Shown: positions 9,280-18,700 of the stretch, in pieces
How positions within the stretch are numbered: the first letter of the stretch is position 1
Layout of the letters: each line of letters begins with the position of its first letter
Assembly (NCBI RefSeq): GCF_965215655.1
Contig: NZ_OZ244111.1
Span: 2,852,001-2,916,000 of the forward strand
Source: Nioella sp965215655
GTDB taxonomy: Bacteria; Pseudomonadota; Alphaproteobacteria; Rhodobacterales; Rhodobacteraceae
Length of the DNA: 64,000 nt
Reading direction: 5' to 3'
Program-made: the position numbers and the translations under genes
Notes under the pieces: model-generated
The model's input: only the letters and a program-made list of their open reading frames with translations
Database searches by the model: none
Told to the model about the DNA's origin: nothing

Positions 9280-9504
9280 ATGGCTTTCATTCCACAGTCC
9301 GGCCCCTCGAAGGGTCTCTACCCGCTGTTCCGGTCGCTTCTGAGGGCGCTGGACAGTTCAACCGTCATGCTCTGGGCCATTGCGCTTCTGGCCATTGCAT
9401 GGATCGCGGGCACCATCGTCTTCGGCTATGCCGGGCTGATCATCGGGGCGCTGACGGCGGTGGTGCTCGGCTTCTACCTTCTGATCCGCATCACGCTCGG
9501 CTGA
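9280..9504 (+). CDS. Small two-helix membrane protein, unknown
   Basis: 74 residues from ATG 9280, with ACAGGAGA upstream. Two hydrophobic helices (TVMLWAIALLAIAWIAGTIVFGYAGL and IIGALTAVVLGFYLLIRITLG) follow a short polar start. No family is recognised. It lies in its own gap between the HAD and the UbiH-like genes. Confidence 0.6.
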   Translation: MAFIPQSGPSKGLYPLFRSLLRALDSSTVMLWAIALLAIAWIAGTIVFGYAGLIIGALTAVVLGFYLLIRITLG

Positions 9505-9582
9505 CGCGCCCTTCTGCCGCTTGGACCTTGCCCCGTTTCAGGCGTATCAGACGGACACCATGCCGGTGAAGGAGACCCTCCC

Positions 9583-10794
9583 ATGCCCCAAATGATCGAA
9601 ACCGATGTGCTGGTCTCGGGCGGCGGCGTCGCGGGGCTGACGGCGGCTGCGGCCTTCGGGTCGGCGGGGTTTTCGGTGATCTGCGTCGACCCCACCCCGC
9701 CGGTCACCGACATGCAAGCCGAAGGATCGGACCTGCGCACCACGGCCTTCCTGCAACCCTCGCGCGATTTCCTGATCCGCGCGGGGCTATGGGATCGGCT
9801 GGAGCCCCATGCCAGCGCGCTACAGATCATGCGGATCGTCGATGCGGGCGGCGCAGAGCCGGAGCCGCGCAGCAGCCATGATTTCAACGCCGCCGATATC
9901 TCGGACCTGCCGTTTGGCTGGAACCTGCCCAACTGGCTGCTCAGCCGCGAAATGGTGGCCCGGCTGGCCGAGATGCCCAATGTCGATTTCCGCCCCGGCA
10001 CCGGCACGGCGGGCGTGCTGACCCGCGAGCGCGAGGCGCTTGTGACACTCTCGGATGGCGCTCGCATCCGCGCCCGGCTGGTCATTGCCGCCGATGGCCG
10101 CAACTCACCGGTGCGCGAGGCTGTGGGCATCCCCGTGAAAACCACCCGCTACGGCCAGAAGGCGCTGGCCTTCGCGGTCACCCATGACGTGCCGCATGGA
10201 AACGTATCAACCGAGATCCACCGCTCCGGCGGGCCGTTCACGCTGGTGCCGTTGCCCGATCACGAGGGCCGCCCCAGTTCCGCCGTGGTCTGGATGGAAC
10301 GCGGCCCCGAAGTGGCGCGGCTGGCCGCCTTGCCTGCCCCCGATTTCGAGGCCGAGATGACCGCCCGCTCCGCCGGTCTCTGGGGACCGCTCACGCTGAT
10401 CACACGGCGCACGGTCTGGCCGATCATCTCTCAGGTGGCCGAGCGGATGGAGGGCGAGCGCGTGGCGCTGGTGGCGGAAGCGGCCCATGTGGTGCCGCCC
10501 ATTGGCGCGCAGGGGCTGAACATGAGCCTCGGTGACATGCGAGCGCTGCTGGACCTGGCCGAAGCCAACCCCGGGGATCTGGGGTCGCGCAGGATGCTTG
10601 CCGCCTATCACAAGGCCCGCCACGGCGAGGTGCGTGCCCGTGTGGCCGGAATCGACGCGCTGAACCGGGCCTCCATGGTCTCGATCCAGGGGCTGCGCGA
10701 CATGCGGATGCGGGCGCTTCGGGCGTTTTACTCGGTCAAGCCCGTGCGGACCAGTTTGATGCGCGCCGGGCTTGGAACCGGGCGCGCGGGATAG
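9583..10794 (+). CDS. FAD-dependent UbiH/Coq6-family hydroxylase
   Basis: 403 residues with an AAGGAG site before ATG 9583. The FAD-binding GxGxxG motif opens the protein (VLVSGGGVAGLTAAAAFGSAGF). The second flavin motif DG is in VIAADGRNSPVREA, and the third region reads AEAAHVVPPIGAQGLNMSLGD. In this family the Asp of GDAAH is usual; here it is EAAH. Members hydroxylate the ubiquinone ring. Which position this one modifies cannot be told from sequence alone. Confidence 0.85.
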   Translation: MPQMIETDVLVSGGGVAGLTAAAAFGSAGFSVICVDPTPPVTDMQAEGSDLRTTAFLQPSRDFLIRAGLWDRLEPHASALQIMRIVDAGGAEPEPRSSHDFNAADISDLPFGWNLPNWLLSREMVARLAEMPNVDFRPGTGTAGVLTREREALVTLSDGARIRARLVIAADGRNSPVREAVGIPVKTTRYGQKALAFAVTHDVPHGNVSTEIHRSGGPFTLVPLPDHEGRPSSAVVWMERGPEVARLAALPAPDFEAEMTARSAGLWGPLTLITRRTVWPIISQVAERMEGERVALVAEAAHVVPPIGAQGLNMSLGDMRALLDLAEANPGDLGSRRMLAAYHKARHGEVRARVAGIDALNRASMVSIQGLRDMRMRALRAFYSVKPVRTSLMRAGLGTGRAG

Positions 10795-10833
10795 GGCGCT
10801 TTCGTCCTGCGTCAAACGCGGCGGGCGCACCGG

Positions 10834-10871
10834 GGTTCTGTCTGCACGCGGGGTGCACGGGGTGTGTGCGC
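10834..10871 (-). repeat. GTGCACCCC / GTGCAGACA repeat, copy 1
   Basis: Read on the minus strand it contains CCGTGCACCCC then GCGTGCAGACAGAACC. The same words occur on the plus strand at 63634-63680. It lies between the convergent ends of the UbiH-like gene and cobQ. Confidence 0.5.
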
Positions 10872-10895
10872 AGGGCGTCGGGCTGAAATCGCCCT

Positions 10896-12344
10896 TCAGC
10901 GCGCCAGGGCCAGCAGCCCCTCCACATCAAGATGCCGCTCCATATGGGCGGCCAGCGCATCCAGGGTCTGCTCCACCACCTGCCCGTAGGATTGCGTTCC
11001 GGCCTGCACCCCGAACCCGTCCAGGAAGGCGCGCCGGAACCCGTCTTCCGCGAACATCCCGTGCAGGTAGCTGCCCTGCACCCGCCCATCCGCAGACCGC
11101 GCACCCTCTGGCAGTCCGGCAACCCGCGCGAAGCCCCGCGCCCGGTCCGGCCCATCCGTGCGCCCGATATGAATTTCGTAGCCCCGCATCGCGGCGCCCG
11201 TGGCCTCGTGCACGGCCTCGACACGGGTCAGGCTCTTGTCGCCGGTCATCACGGTGTCCACCTCCAGCAAACCGAGACCATCGGTCGATCCGGCGATGCC
11301 CTCGATCCCGTCGGGGTCGTGAACCACCCGGCCAAGCATCTGATATCCGCCGCAAATCCCAAGAATATGCCCGCCGCGCCGCCAATGGGCCAGCAGGTCG
11401 ATATCCCAACCCTGAGCCCGCAGATATGCCAGATCCCCGCGCGTGGACTTGCTGCCGGGGATGATCACAAGGTCGGTCTCTGCCGGGATCACCTCGCCGG
11501 CCCGCACCATGGTGAGCGACACGCCCGGCTCCTGCGCCAGCGGGTCGAGATCGTCGAAATTGGCGATGCGGCTGAGCGCCAGGCAAGCGACCTTCAACCC
11601 CTCACCGAAGCCCCCCCGGGGCAGGTCCAACGCGTCCTCGGCAGGGAGTTTGGATGCCTCGGTAAAGAACGGCAACACCCCGAAGCCACGCCACCCGGTG
11701 CGCGTCCCGATCATCCGGTAGCCATCGTCGAACAGGCTGACATCGCCTCGGAACTTGTTGATCAGAAAGCCCTTGATCAGCGCCTCATCGCCCGGATCCA
11801 GCACCGCCTGCGTCCCCACCATCTGGGCAATCACGCCCCCCCGGTCAATATCACCCGCCAGCACCACCGGCACACCCGCCGCCGCGGCAAAGCCCATATT
11901 GGCAATGTCGCCCGCGCGCAGGTTCACCTCCGCCGGGCTGCCAGCCCCTTCCACGATCACCAGATCATGGTGGGATTTCAGACGGTTGAAACTCTCCAGC
12001 ACAGGCGCCATCAGCTGCGGTTTCAAGCCCGCATAGTCCCGCGCCTTGACCGTGGTCAGCCGCTTGCCCTGCACCACCACTTGCGCGCCAACATCCGTTT
12101 CGGGCTTCAGCAGCACCGGGTTCATGTCCACCACGGGCTCCAGCCCCGAGGCCAGAGCCTGCAAGGCCTGCGCCCGCCCGATCTCGCCCCCGTCCACGGT
12201 CACGGCGGCGTTGTTGGACATGTTCTGCGGCTTGAACGGCGCGACCGACAGCCCGCGCAGACGCGCCGCCCGGCACAGCCCCGCCACCAGCAGCGACTTG
12301 CCCACATTAGACCCCGCCCCCTGGATCATCAGCGCCCTGGTCAT
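10896..12344 (-). CDS. cobQ: Cobyric acid synthase
   Basis: 482 residues. CobQ amidates four peripheral carboxylates of adenosylcobyrinic acid a,c-diamide using glutamine and ATP. The N-terminal P-loop-like ATPase has MIQGAGSNVGKSLLVAGLCR and PFKPQNMSNNAAVTVDGGEIGRAQALQA; the C-terminal glutaminase has GICGGYQMLGR with the catalytic Cys and a terminal His-Glu region. The start overlaps the upstream Lin0512-family gene by 4 bases (ATGA), so the two are translationally coupled. Confidence 0.96.
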   Translation of the reverse strand: MTRALMIQGAGSNVGKSLLVAGLCRAARLRGLSVAPFKPQNMSNNAAVTVDGGEIGRAQALQALASGLEPVVDMNPVLLKPETDVGAQVVVQGKRLTTVKARDYAGLKPQLMAPVLESFNRLKSHHDLVIVEGAGSPAEVNLRAGDIANMGFAAAAGVPVVLAGDIDRGGVIAQMVGTQAVLDPGDEALIKGFLINKFRGDVSLFDDGYRMIGTRTGWRGFGVLPFFTEASKLPAEDALDLPRGGFGEGLKVACLALSRIANFDDLDPLAQEPGVSLTMVRAGEVIPAETDLVIIPGSKSTRGDLAYLRAQGWDIDLLAHWRRGGHILGICGGYQMLGRVVHDPDGIEGIAGSTDGLGLLEVDTVMTGDKSLTRVEAVHEATGAAMRGYEIHIGRTDGPDRARGFARVAGLPEGARSADGRVQGSYLHGMFAEDGFRRAFLDGFGVQAGTQSYGQVVEQTLDALAAHMERHLDVEGLLALAR

Positions 12345-12709
12345 GTCCGTTCCTGTCGCCCTGAAACCAATGAAGGGTCCAGAAACGCCTCGACCGCCGC
12401 GTTGGCGATCACCGTCACCGCACCGCTATCCGGATTGGTCACGTCGAGCCCGCCATGCACCGCCCTGACCTCGACCCGCCCGCGCGGCAGGCCCTTTGCC
12501 AGCGCCGCGCAATCCACCTTGTCCGGGGCCTGCACACCCACGGTCACCTGTACGCGCATCTGCGCATGATCCAGCCCGAGCGCCTCAAACATGGGGATCG
12601 AACTATGTCGGATCGCATCCTCGATCGCGCGCGCAGCGGCCTTGGTGTAGTCCTGCCCATGCAGGTCGCCGCCCATCCCCATCTCGATGATAAAGCGCTG
12701 CTCTGCCAT
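12341..12709 (-). CDS. Lin0512-family protein, second copy
   Basis: 122 residues from ATG 12709, which shares a base with the stop of the upstream paralogue (TGATG). Motifs shared with that neighbour are GQDYTKAAARAIEDAIRHSSI, VTVGVQAPDKVD, GRVEVRAVHGGLDV and VTVIANAAVEAFLD. I recognise the pattern as the Lin0512 family of small conserved proteins, of unknown function, some of which lie near cobalamin genes. It is coupled at both ends, to its paralogue and to cobQ. A GTG at 12712 is an alternative start. Confidence 0.75.
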   Translation of the reverse strand: MAEQRFIIEMGMGGDLHGQDYTKAAARAIEDAIRHSSIPMFEALGLDHAQMRVQVTVGVQAPDKVDCAALAKGLPRGRVEVRAVHGGLDVTNPDSGAVTVIANAAVEAFLDPSLVSGRQERT

Positions 12710-13056
12710 CACACGCGCTCCATCTCGAAAGCGACCGACAGCGCCGCCACCGCGATCACCGTGGGCGCCTTGCCATCCGCGCGCGGCACGTCGAGCCCGC
12801 CCTTGACCGCGCTGACCGACACCTGCCCGTAAGGGAAGACGGCCGCCACAGCATCCGCATCGACCCGGTCCGGCGCGGCCACTCCAATTTCCACGTCGAT
12901 CAGCATCTCGGACTTGTCACGCTCAAAGAGCTCCGCAAGATTGATGGAATTATGCCACAGCGCATCGCGCACGGCGCGTATCGCGGCCTCGGTATAATCC
13001 TGCCGGCGCAGGCTGGTGCCCTGACCGAATTCGGTCAGCATCCTGGTCTTACCCAT
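12709..13056 (-). CDS. Lin0512-family protein, first copy
   Basis: 115 residues starting MGKTRMLTEFGQG. I prefer ATG 13056 because AAGGGA stands nine bases before it; the open frame runs further back through repeat DNA. The core is RRQDYTEAAIRAVRDALWHNSI, IDVEIGVAAPDRVD, GQVSVSAVKGGLDV and PTVIAVAALSVAFEM, parallel to the next gene. The two are diverged tandem duplicates. They sit between cobO and cobQ on the same strand, which points to a B12-linked role that has not been defined. Confidence 0.72.
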   Translation of the reverse strand: MGKTRMLTEFGQGTSLRRQDYTEAAIRAVRDALWHNSINLAELFERDKSEMLIDVEIGVAAPDRVDADAVAAVFPYGQVSVSAVKGGLDVPRADGKAPTVIAVAALSVAFEMERV

Positions 13057-13113
13057 ACGTGTGTTTCCCTTGCGCATCTCCTCCAGAACCTGCGCCCGCG
13101 GACAGGGCAGGAG

Positions 13114-13144
13114 CCTCCGGCGGAGGTATTTCAGCCAAGATGAA
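13114..13144 (-). repeat. AAATACCTC-type palindromic repeat, short copy
   Basis: On the minus strand the sequence reads TTCATCTTGGCTGAAATACC, then TCCGCCGGAGG. The same core is repeated in opposite orientation at 13285-13362. It lies upstream of the first Lin0512-family gene. Confidence 0.6.
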
Positions 13145-13284
13145 ATCGGAAGGGAAAAGGCGTCGGCGCCGCGCCCAGTGCTGCCGAAGCAGGTTAGACG
13201 CGGCGCTTTCACCTTGGGCGGTCATCGGGACCTCTCCCTGTACCGCACGCCCATCATGGCACGTTAACCTTAACAAACCCTTGC

Positions 13285-13362
13285 TTTCATCTTGGCGAAA
13301 ATACCTCGGGGGGTCCGGGGGGCAGCGCCCCCCGGCGGGTCGACGCCGAAGGCGGCGAAACC
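13285..13362 (+). repeat. AAATACCTC / GTCGACGCC palindromic repeat
   Basis: It has a CATCTTGGCGAAAATACCTC lead, then a GC-rich hairpin (CCGGGGGGC / GCCCCCCGG), then GGGTCGACGCC-GAA-GGCGGCGAAACC, a second hairpin. The same 3' module recurs near the window end. It lies directly beyond the cobO stop and may serve as its terminator. Confidence 0.65.
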
Positions 13363-13366
13363 GCTC

Positions 13367-13987
13367 TCAGAACTCGACTCCCTTCTGCCCCTTTATCCCC
13401 GACCGGAACGGGTGCTTGACCAGCGTCATCTCGGTCACCAGATCGGCGATCTCGATCAGCTCCTCCTTGGCATTCCGCCCGGTCAGCACCACATGGGTCA
13501 TCGGCGGCTTTTCCTCGCTCAGGAACCGCACGACCTCGGCGATATCAAGATAATCATAGCGCAGCGCGATGTTGATCTCATCGAGCAGCACCATATTGAT
13601 CGAGGGGTCGCGGATCAGCTCCTTCGCCTTTTCCCAACCCTTCGCGGCCATGGCGATATCGCGGCTCTTGTCCTGGGTTTCCCAGGTGAAGCCCTCGCCC
13701 ATGGCATGGAATTGGCAAAGGTCGGAGAAATTCCCCTCCAGAATGCGCCGCTCGCCCGTGTCCCAGGCCCCCTTGATGAACTGCACCACCGCACAGGGCA
13801 TCTCATGGGCGATACAGCGCAGAATCATCCCGAAGCCGGAGGAGGATTTCCCCTTGCCCGGCCCGGTATGGACGATGATCAGCCCCTTCTCGCCTTCCTT
13901 GGTGGCCATGATCTTGTCGCGCGCGGCCTTCTTCTTGGCCATCTTCTGGGCGTGGCGGTCTTCATCCGAGAGCGGCGTATCGGCCAT
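13367..13987 (-). CDS. cobO: Corrinoid adenosyltransferase, CobO/BtuR type
   Basis: 206 residues. It transfers the 5'-deoxyadenosyl group of ATP to cobalt of reduced corrinoids. The P-loop IIVHTGPGKGKSSSGFGMILRCIAHEMPCAVVQFIKGAW and the block INMVLLDEINIALRYDYLDI are characteristic of the BtuR/CobO/CobP family. The gene diverges from the riboswitch-controlled operon, with its start 39 bases from the riboswitch P1 stem, and heads the leftward unit towards the Lin0512 pair and cobQ. The gap of about 310 bases before the next gene holds only repeats. Confidence 0.95.
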   Translation of the reverse strand: MADTPLSDEDRHAQKMAKKKAARDKIMATKEGEKGLIIVHTGPGKGKSSSGFGMILRCIAHEMPCAVVQFIKGAWDTGERRILEGNFSDLCQFHAMGEGFTWETQDKSRDIAMAAKGWEKAKELIRDPSINMVLLDEINIALRYDYLDIAEVVRFLSEEKPPMTHVVLTGRNAKEELIEIADLVTEMTLVKHPFRSGIKGQKGVEF

Positions 13988-14025
13988 TTCATCATCCTTC
14001 GCTTGACATCGGTGCGGCTCATGCC

Positions 14026-14231
14026 GCAGGTGCGGGTCTGCTGGTTCCTGTTCCTAGAACAGGCGAAGAGGGAATGCGACAGGCTTTGCGACCTTGCACG
14101 GTTCATCGCCGAAGCGCAGCCGCCCCCGCGACCGTGACCGGAGAAGGCCCTGGAACCACTGGCACAGCCCGGGAAGGACCAGACGCCGCCGGGGCAGACC
14201 TGCCCCGATATCCGCAAGCCGGGAGACCTGC
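14026..14231 (+). promoter_or_regulatory. Cobalamin riboswitch 1
   Basis: Conserved elements of the AdoCbl aptamer are present in order: GAAGAGGGAATGCGAC, the B12-box region GCCGCCCCCGCGACCGTGA, GGGAAGG, and the closing AGCCGGGAGACCTGCC. The outer stem P1 pairs GCAGGT (14026-14031) with ACCTGC (14226-14231). It precedes the DUF1636-cobW-cobN operon, so the operon should be repressed when cobalamin is plentiful. Confidence 0.92.
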
Positions 14232-14250
14232 CAGCGACAGGAGTAACGGG

Positions 14251-14311
14251 CGGCCGGGGTGTGTCGCGCCGGCCATGATGGGCAGATGCGCCCCGGCTGG
14301 TCCCCCCTTTT
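14251..14311 (+). terminator. Putative terminator in the riboswitch 1 expression platform
   Basis: CGGCCGGGG (14251-14259) can pair with CCCCGGCTG (14291-14299) in a nine-pair stem with one G-U pair, followed by TCCCCCCTTTT. This could end transcription when the riboswitch is ligand-bound. The loop is long and the T run short, so this is tentative. Confidence 0.4.
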
Positions 14312-14335
14312 CGCCAAGCATGGAAGAGGCCGCGC

Positions 14336-14722
14336 ATGGGCGAGGTGACAGTCACGGTCTGCACGACCTGCCGCAAGACGGTGGATGGAGAACGCGTTCC
14401 CGAAGACCCACGTCCGGGATTCCGCCTGCATGAAGCGCTGCAAGCCGCCGACCTGCCCGAGGGCGTGCGCCTGCGCGGCAATGAATGCCTGTCCGCCTGT
14501 TCCAACGGCTGTTCGCTGGCCATCACCGGCGGGCCAGACCGCTGGACCTATATCTATGGCCGCCTCGACCCGGATGATCATCTTGACCAGATCCTCGCCG
14601 GTATCCGCGCCTATGCCGCCACCACCGACGGGCTCGTGCCCTGGCGCGAGCGGCCCGAGGTCTTTCGCAAACAATCCATCGCCCGCATCCCCCCGCTTTC
14701 GGCCCCAGACAGCAAGGACTGA
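14336..14722 (+). CDS. DUF1636 putative metal-binding protein, copy 1
   Basis: 128 residues. The cysteines suggest an iron-sulfur or metal site: VCTTCRK near the start and ECLSACSNGC at about residues 49-58 (C-x2-C, then C-x3-C-x3-C). The spacing recalls thioredoxin-like ferredoxins, which is an inference. It is the first gene after riboswitch 1 and is four bases from cobW. A second DUF1636 gene ends the operon at 27326. A role in cobalt handling or in an electron-transfer step is suggested by context only. Confidence 0.82.
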   Translation: MGEVTVTVCTTCRKTVDGERVPEDPRPGFRLHEALQAADLPEGVRLRGNECLSACSNGCSLAITGGPDRWTYIYGRLDPDDHLDQILAGIRAYAATTDGLVPWRERPEVFRKQSIARIPPLSAPDSKD

Positions 14723-14725
14723 TCC

Positions 14726-15760
14726 ATGCAATCGCTCTCCAAGATCCCCGTCACCGTCATCACCGGCTTTCTCGGGGCGGGCAAGACCACGCTCATTCGC
14801 CACCTGATGACCAATAACCAGGGCAAGCGGCTGGCTGTTCTGGTCAACGAGTTCGGCACCGCGGGCGTCGATGGCGACATCCTCAAGACCTGCGCGGACG
14901 AAAACTGTCCGGCGGAAAACATCGTGGAACTGGCCAATGGCTGCATCTGCTGCACCGTGGCCGATGATTTCATCCCGACGATCGAGGCGCTGATGGCGCT
15001 GCCGGACACGCCCGATCATATCCTGATCGAAACCAGCGGGCTGGCCCTGCCCAAGCCGCTACTCAAGGCCTTCGACTGGCCCGCGATCCGCAGCCGCATC
15101 ACCGTCGACGGCGTCATTGCGCTCGCTGATGCCGAGGCTGTGGCCGCTGGCCGCTTCGCCCCCGACGTGGACGCCGTTCAGGCACAGCGAGAGGCCGATG
15201 ACAGCCTCGACCACGATACGCCGCTTGGCGAAGTGTTCGAAGATCAGATTTCCTGCGCCGATATCGTGCTGCTCTCCAAGGCCGACCTCGCGGGGGAAGA
15301 GGGGCTGGCAAAGGCCCGCGCTGTCATCGAAGCCGAGATGCCCCGCCCTGTCTCCATCCTGCCGATGACCGAGGGCGTCATCGACCCGCGCGTGGTTCTG
15401 GGTCTGGAAGCGGCCGCTGAGGATGACCTCGACGCCCGCCCCAGCCACCATGACGGCGCGGATGACCACGAACATGACGATTTTGACAGCGTGGTGATCG
15501 AGCTGGACGAGGTAGACAACGTGAAAGCGCTGGAAGCCGCCGTGTTGCGGCTGGCGCGGGAACAGAACGCGCTGCGCGTGAAGGGGTATATCGCCGTGAA
15601 GGGCAAACCGATGCGACTGCTGGTTCAGGCCGTGGGCGAGCGCCTGCGCACCCAGTTCGACCGCCCCTGGGGTGACTTGCCCCGCCGGTCGCAACTGGTG
15701 GTGATCGGTGAGCATGACCACGTGGACGCCGCCGCCATCCGCGCGGTGCTGGAGGGGTAA
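14726..15760 (+). CDS. cobW: CobW-type GTPase metallochaperone
   Basis: 344 residues of the COG0523 G3E GTPase family. Walker A is GFLGAGKTTLI near residue 15, the metal-binding CxCC is in NGCICCTVADDF near residue 75, and the guanine-specificity motif is in LLSKADLA. A His/Asp-rich stretch (SHHDGADDHEHDD) near residue 240 adds possible metal ligands. CobW is thought to deliver cobalt to the CobNST chelatase, and cobN follows directly. Confidence 0.95.
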   Translation: MQSLSKIPVTVITGFLGAGKTTLIRHLMTNNQGKRLAVLVNEFGTAGVDGDILKTCADENCPAENIVELANGCICCTVADDFIPTIEALMALPDTPDHILIETSGLALPKPLLKAFDWPAIRSRITVDGVIALADAEAVAAGRFAPDVDAVQAQREADDSLDHDTPLGEVFEDQISCADIVLLSKADLAGEEGLAKARAVIEAEMPRPVSILPMTEGVIDPRVVLGLEAAAEDDLDARPSHHDGADDHEHDDFDSVVIELDEVDNVKALEAAVLRLAREQNALRVKGYIAVKGKPMRLLVQAVGERLRTQFDRPWGDLPRRSQLVVIGEHDHVDAAAIRAVLEG

Positions 15761-15770
15761 GGCCGGGCCG

Positions 15771-18700
15771 ATGCATGTCGTCTTCCGCGAAAGTCACGGG
15801 TTGGAGGAAACCGACACCCCGCAGGATCTGGGGCAAAGCCCTGCCGATCTGGTGGTGCTGTCCTTTTCCGATTCCGACCTCGGGGCCTTCGCGGCGGGTT
15901 TTGCGCGTGCCAAGGCGCATGGGTTCGAACCGAGCGTTCGCCTTGCCAATCTGGTCGCCCTGAAACATCCGCTTTCGGTCGACACCTACGCGGACCAGAC
16001 GCTCGTCGGCACGCGCGCGGTTCTGGTCAAGCTCATTGGCGGCGAAAGCTACTGGCCCTACGGCCTCGCCACCTTGCGCGAACTGGCCGACCGCACCGGC
16101 ATGGCGCTGGCGGTCCTGCCCGCCGATGGCCGCCCCGATCCGCGCCTTGACGAGCTGTCCACCCTGCCCGTCTCGACCCTGCGCCGCTTGCAGCACCTCT
16201 GCGACGCGGGCGGGGCGGTCGCGGCCCATGCGGCGCTGGCGCAGCTGGCACTGGCGGGCGGGCTCTATGCGGGCCCCGTGGTGGGCGAGAAGACCGTGCC
16301 GGATTTCGGCTTCTACCGACCCGGCGACGGTGTGCTGCGCAGTTTCGAACCCTCGGGCAAACCGCTCGTCCCCGTCACCTTCTACCGCTCTTACCTGACC
16401 GCCGCCGACACCGACCCGGTGGATGCCACAATCGCGGCGCTGGAGGCCAAAGGGTTCGAGGCCGTGGGTATCTTTGCGTCCAGCCTCAAGCAACCCGCTG
16501 CCGCCGACTGGCTGCGCGCGGAACTGGCACGGCTCGCACCCGCGGCAATCGTCAACGCCACCGCCTTTTCGGCGCAGGGCGCGGATGGCAAGCCCTCACC
16601 GCTTTCGGACCCCGGTTGCCCGGTCTTTCAGGTGGCCCTCTCGACCGCGCGCAAAAAGGACTGGGTCGAGGCCGACCGGGGCTTGTCGCCCGCCGACCTC
16701 GCCATGCATGTGGTGTTGCCGGAAGTGGACGGGCGCATCTTTGCGGGCGTCGCCAGTTTCAAGCAGCCGGGTCGCAAGGACCCGGACCTGGAATATTCCC
16801 GTTTCGCGCATCGTGCCGATCAGGGCCGCATCGCTCAGGTGGTGGACCGTGTTGCCGCGTGGCATCGCCTTGCCACCCTGTCCGCCGCCGAGAAGCGGCT
16901 GGCGCTGGTGCTGTCGACCTATCCGGGCCGCGACTGGAACCTCGCCCATGCGGTCGGGCTCGACCCGCTGGCTTCGGTCGAGGGGCTGTTGGAGGTGCTG
17001 ACCGCGCAAGGCCACGACCTGGGCCACGCCCCCGACATGGGCAAACGCTTGCTGGTCGAACGGATCGGCTGGCCGCTGGCGGATTACCGCGAGGCCTTGA
17101 AAACCCTGCCCGCCGCACTGCGCGATGACCTTTTCGCCGCGTGGGGAGAGCCCGAAACCGACCCCGCGACCGTAGGCGACCAGATCACCTTCGCCGCAAT
17201 CCGGGCGGGCAGGGCGCTGATTGCGCTGCAACCCGAACGGGGTGAGGTGAAGACCCGCGACGACGATTACCACGACCTTAGCCGCACGCCCCGCCACGGC
17301 TATGTCGCCTTCTACCTATGGCTCCGCGCACAAGCCGATGCGCTGATCCATGTCGGCGCGCATGGCACGCTGGAATGGCTGCCGGGCAAGGCTGTGGCGC
17401 TGTCGCAGGACTGCTGGCCCGAAGCGCTGCTTGGCGCGTTGCCCGTGATCTATCCCTTCATCGTCAACGACCCCGGCGAGGCCGCGCAGGCCAAGCGCCG
17501 GGTGGGGGCAGTCACCATCGGCCATATGCCGCCCCCGATGGCGCAGACGACGCTGCCAGAAGGCATGGGGCGCTTGGAACATCTGCTGGATGAGTATTCC
17601 ACCGCCGACGGGCTCGACCCCGCCCGCCGCGACCGGCTGATCTCCGATATCCGGGCGGAGGCGCAGGGAACCGGGGTCGAGGCCGATCTGGGCATCCCGG
17701 CAGATGCCAGCGCCGCCGAGGCGATCACCCGCATCGATCGTTTCGTCTGTGACATCAAGGAAAGCCAATATGGCGACGGACTGCACATCTTCGGCACGGG
17801 CGATTGCGGTGCCGAGGAACGCGCCGGGATGCTGGCCGCGCTGGAGGGTCGGCTGGTCGCCCCCGGCCCGTCCGGGTCGCCCCATCGGGGCCGGTCCGAC
17901 GTGATGCCCACGGGGCGCAACCTCTTCACCACCGATCCTCGCGCCGTTCCCTCCCGCGCCGCCCATGCGCAGGGGGTGAAGCTGGCCGAGGAACTTTTGC
18001 GCAAGCACCTGCAGGATCACGGAGACTGGCCGCGCGGGCTGGTCGTGGACCTGTGGGGATCGGCCACCATGCGCACGGCGGGCGAGGAATTTGCCATGGC
18101 GCTGCACCTCGCGGGCCTCGCGCCCAAATGGGACGAGGGCAGCGAACGCGTCTCGGGCTTCGAGGTGATCCCGCTGGCGCTGCTTGGCCGCCCGCGCACC
18201 GACGTGACCCTGCGCGTCTCGGGCCTCTTCCGCGATGTCTTCCCCGGCCTTGCCCAGATGTTCGAGGCAGCAGCAGGCGCGCTGGCGGAACGTGAGGAAG
18301 CGGCAGAAGACAACCCTTACCTGGCTCGCACTCCCCGCGTCTTCGGGCCCCGGCCCGGCAGCTATGGGGTGGGGATGACGGCCCATCTGGACGATTACTC
18401 GGACGAAGCGCGTAGCGCGGCGGGCGAAGCGTGGCTCGCTGCCTCCTCCTACGCAATTGACGCGCAGGGGGCGTCCTCCGAGGCGCGCGATGCGCTGGAA
18501 ACCCGCGTGAAATCCGCCGACAGTTTCGTGCACCTGCAGGATCTGCCGGAAACCGACCTGCTGATGGCCTCGGACTACGCCGCGCATGAGGCGGGCTTTG
18601 CCGCCGCCGTGGCCCGGCTTGGCGGCGATGCGCCCGCGCTTTACCACATTGACGCGACACAGCCCGACCGCCCCCGCGCCCGCGACCTGACCGAGGAGAT

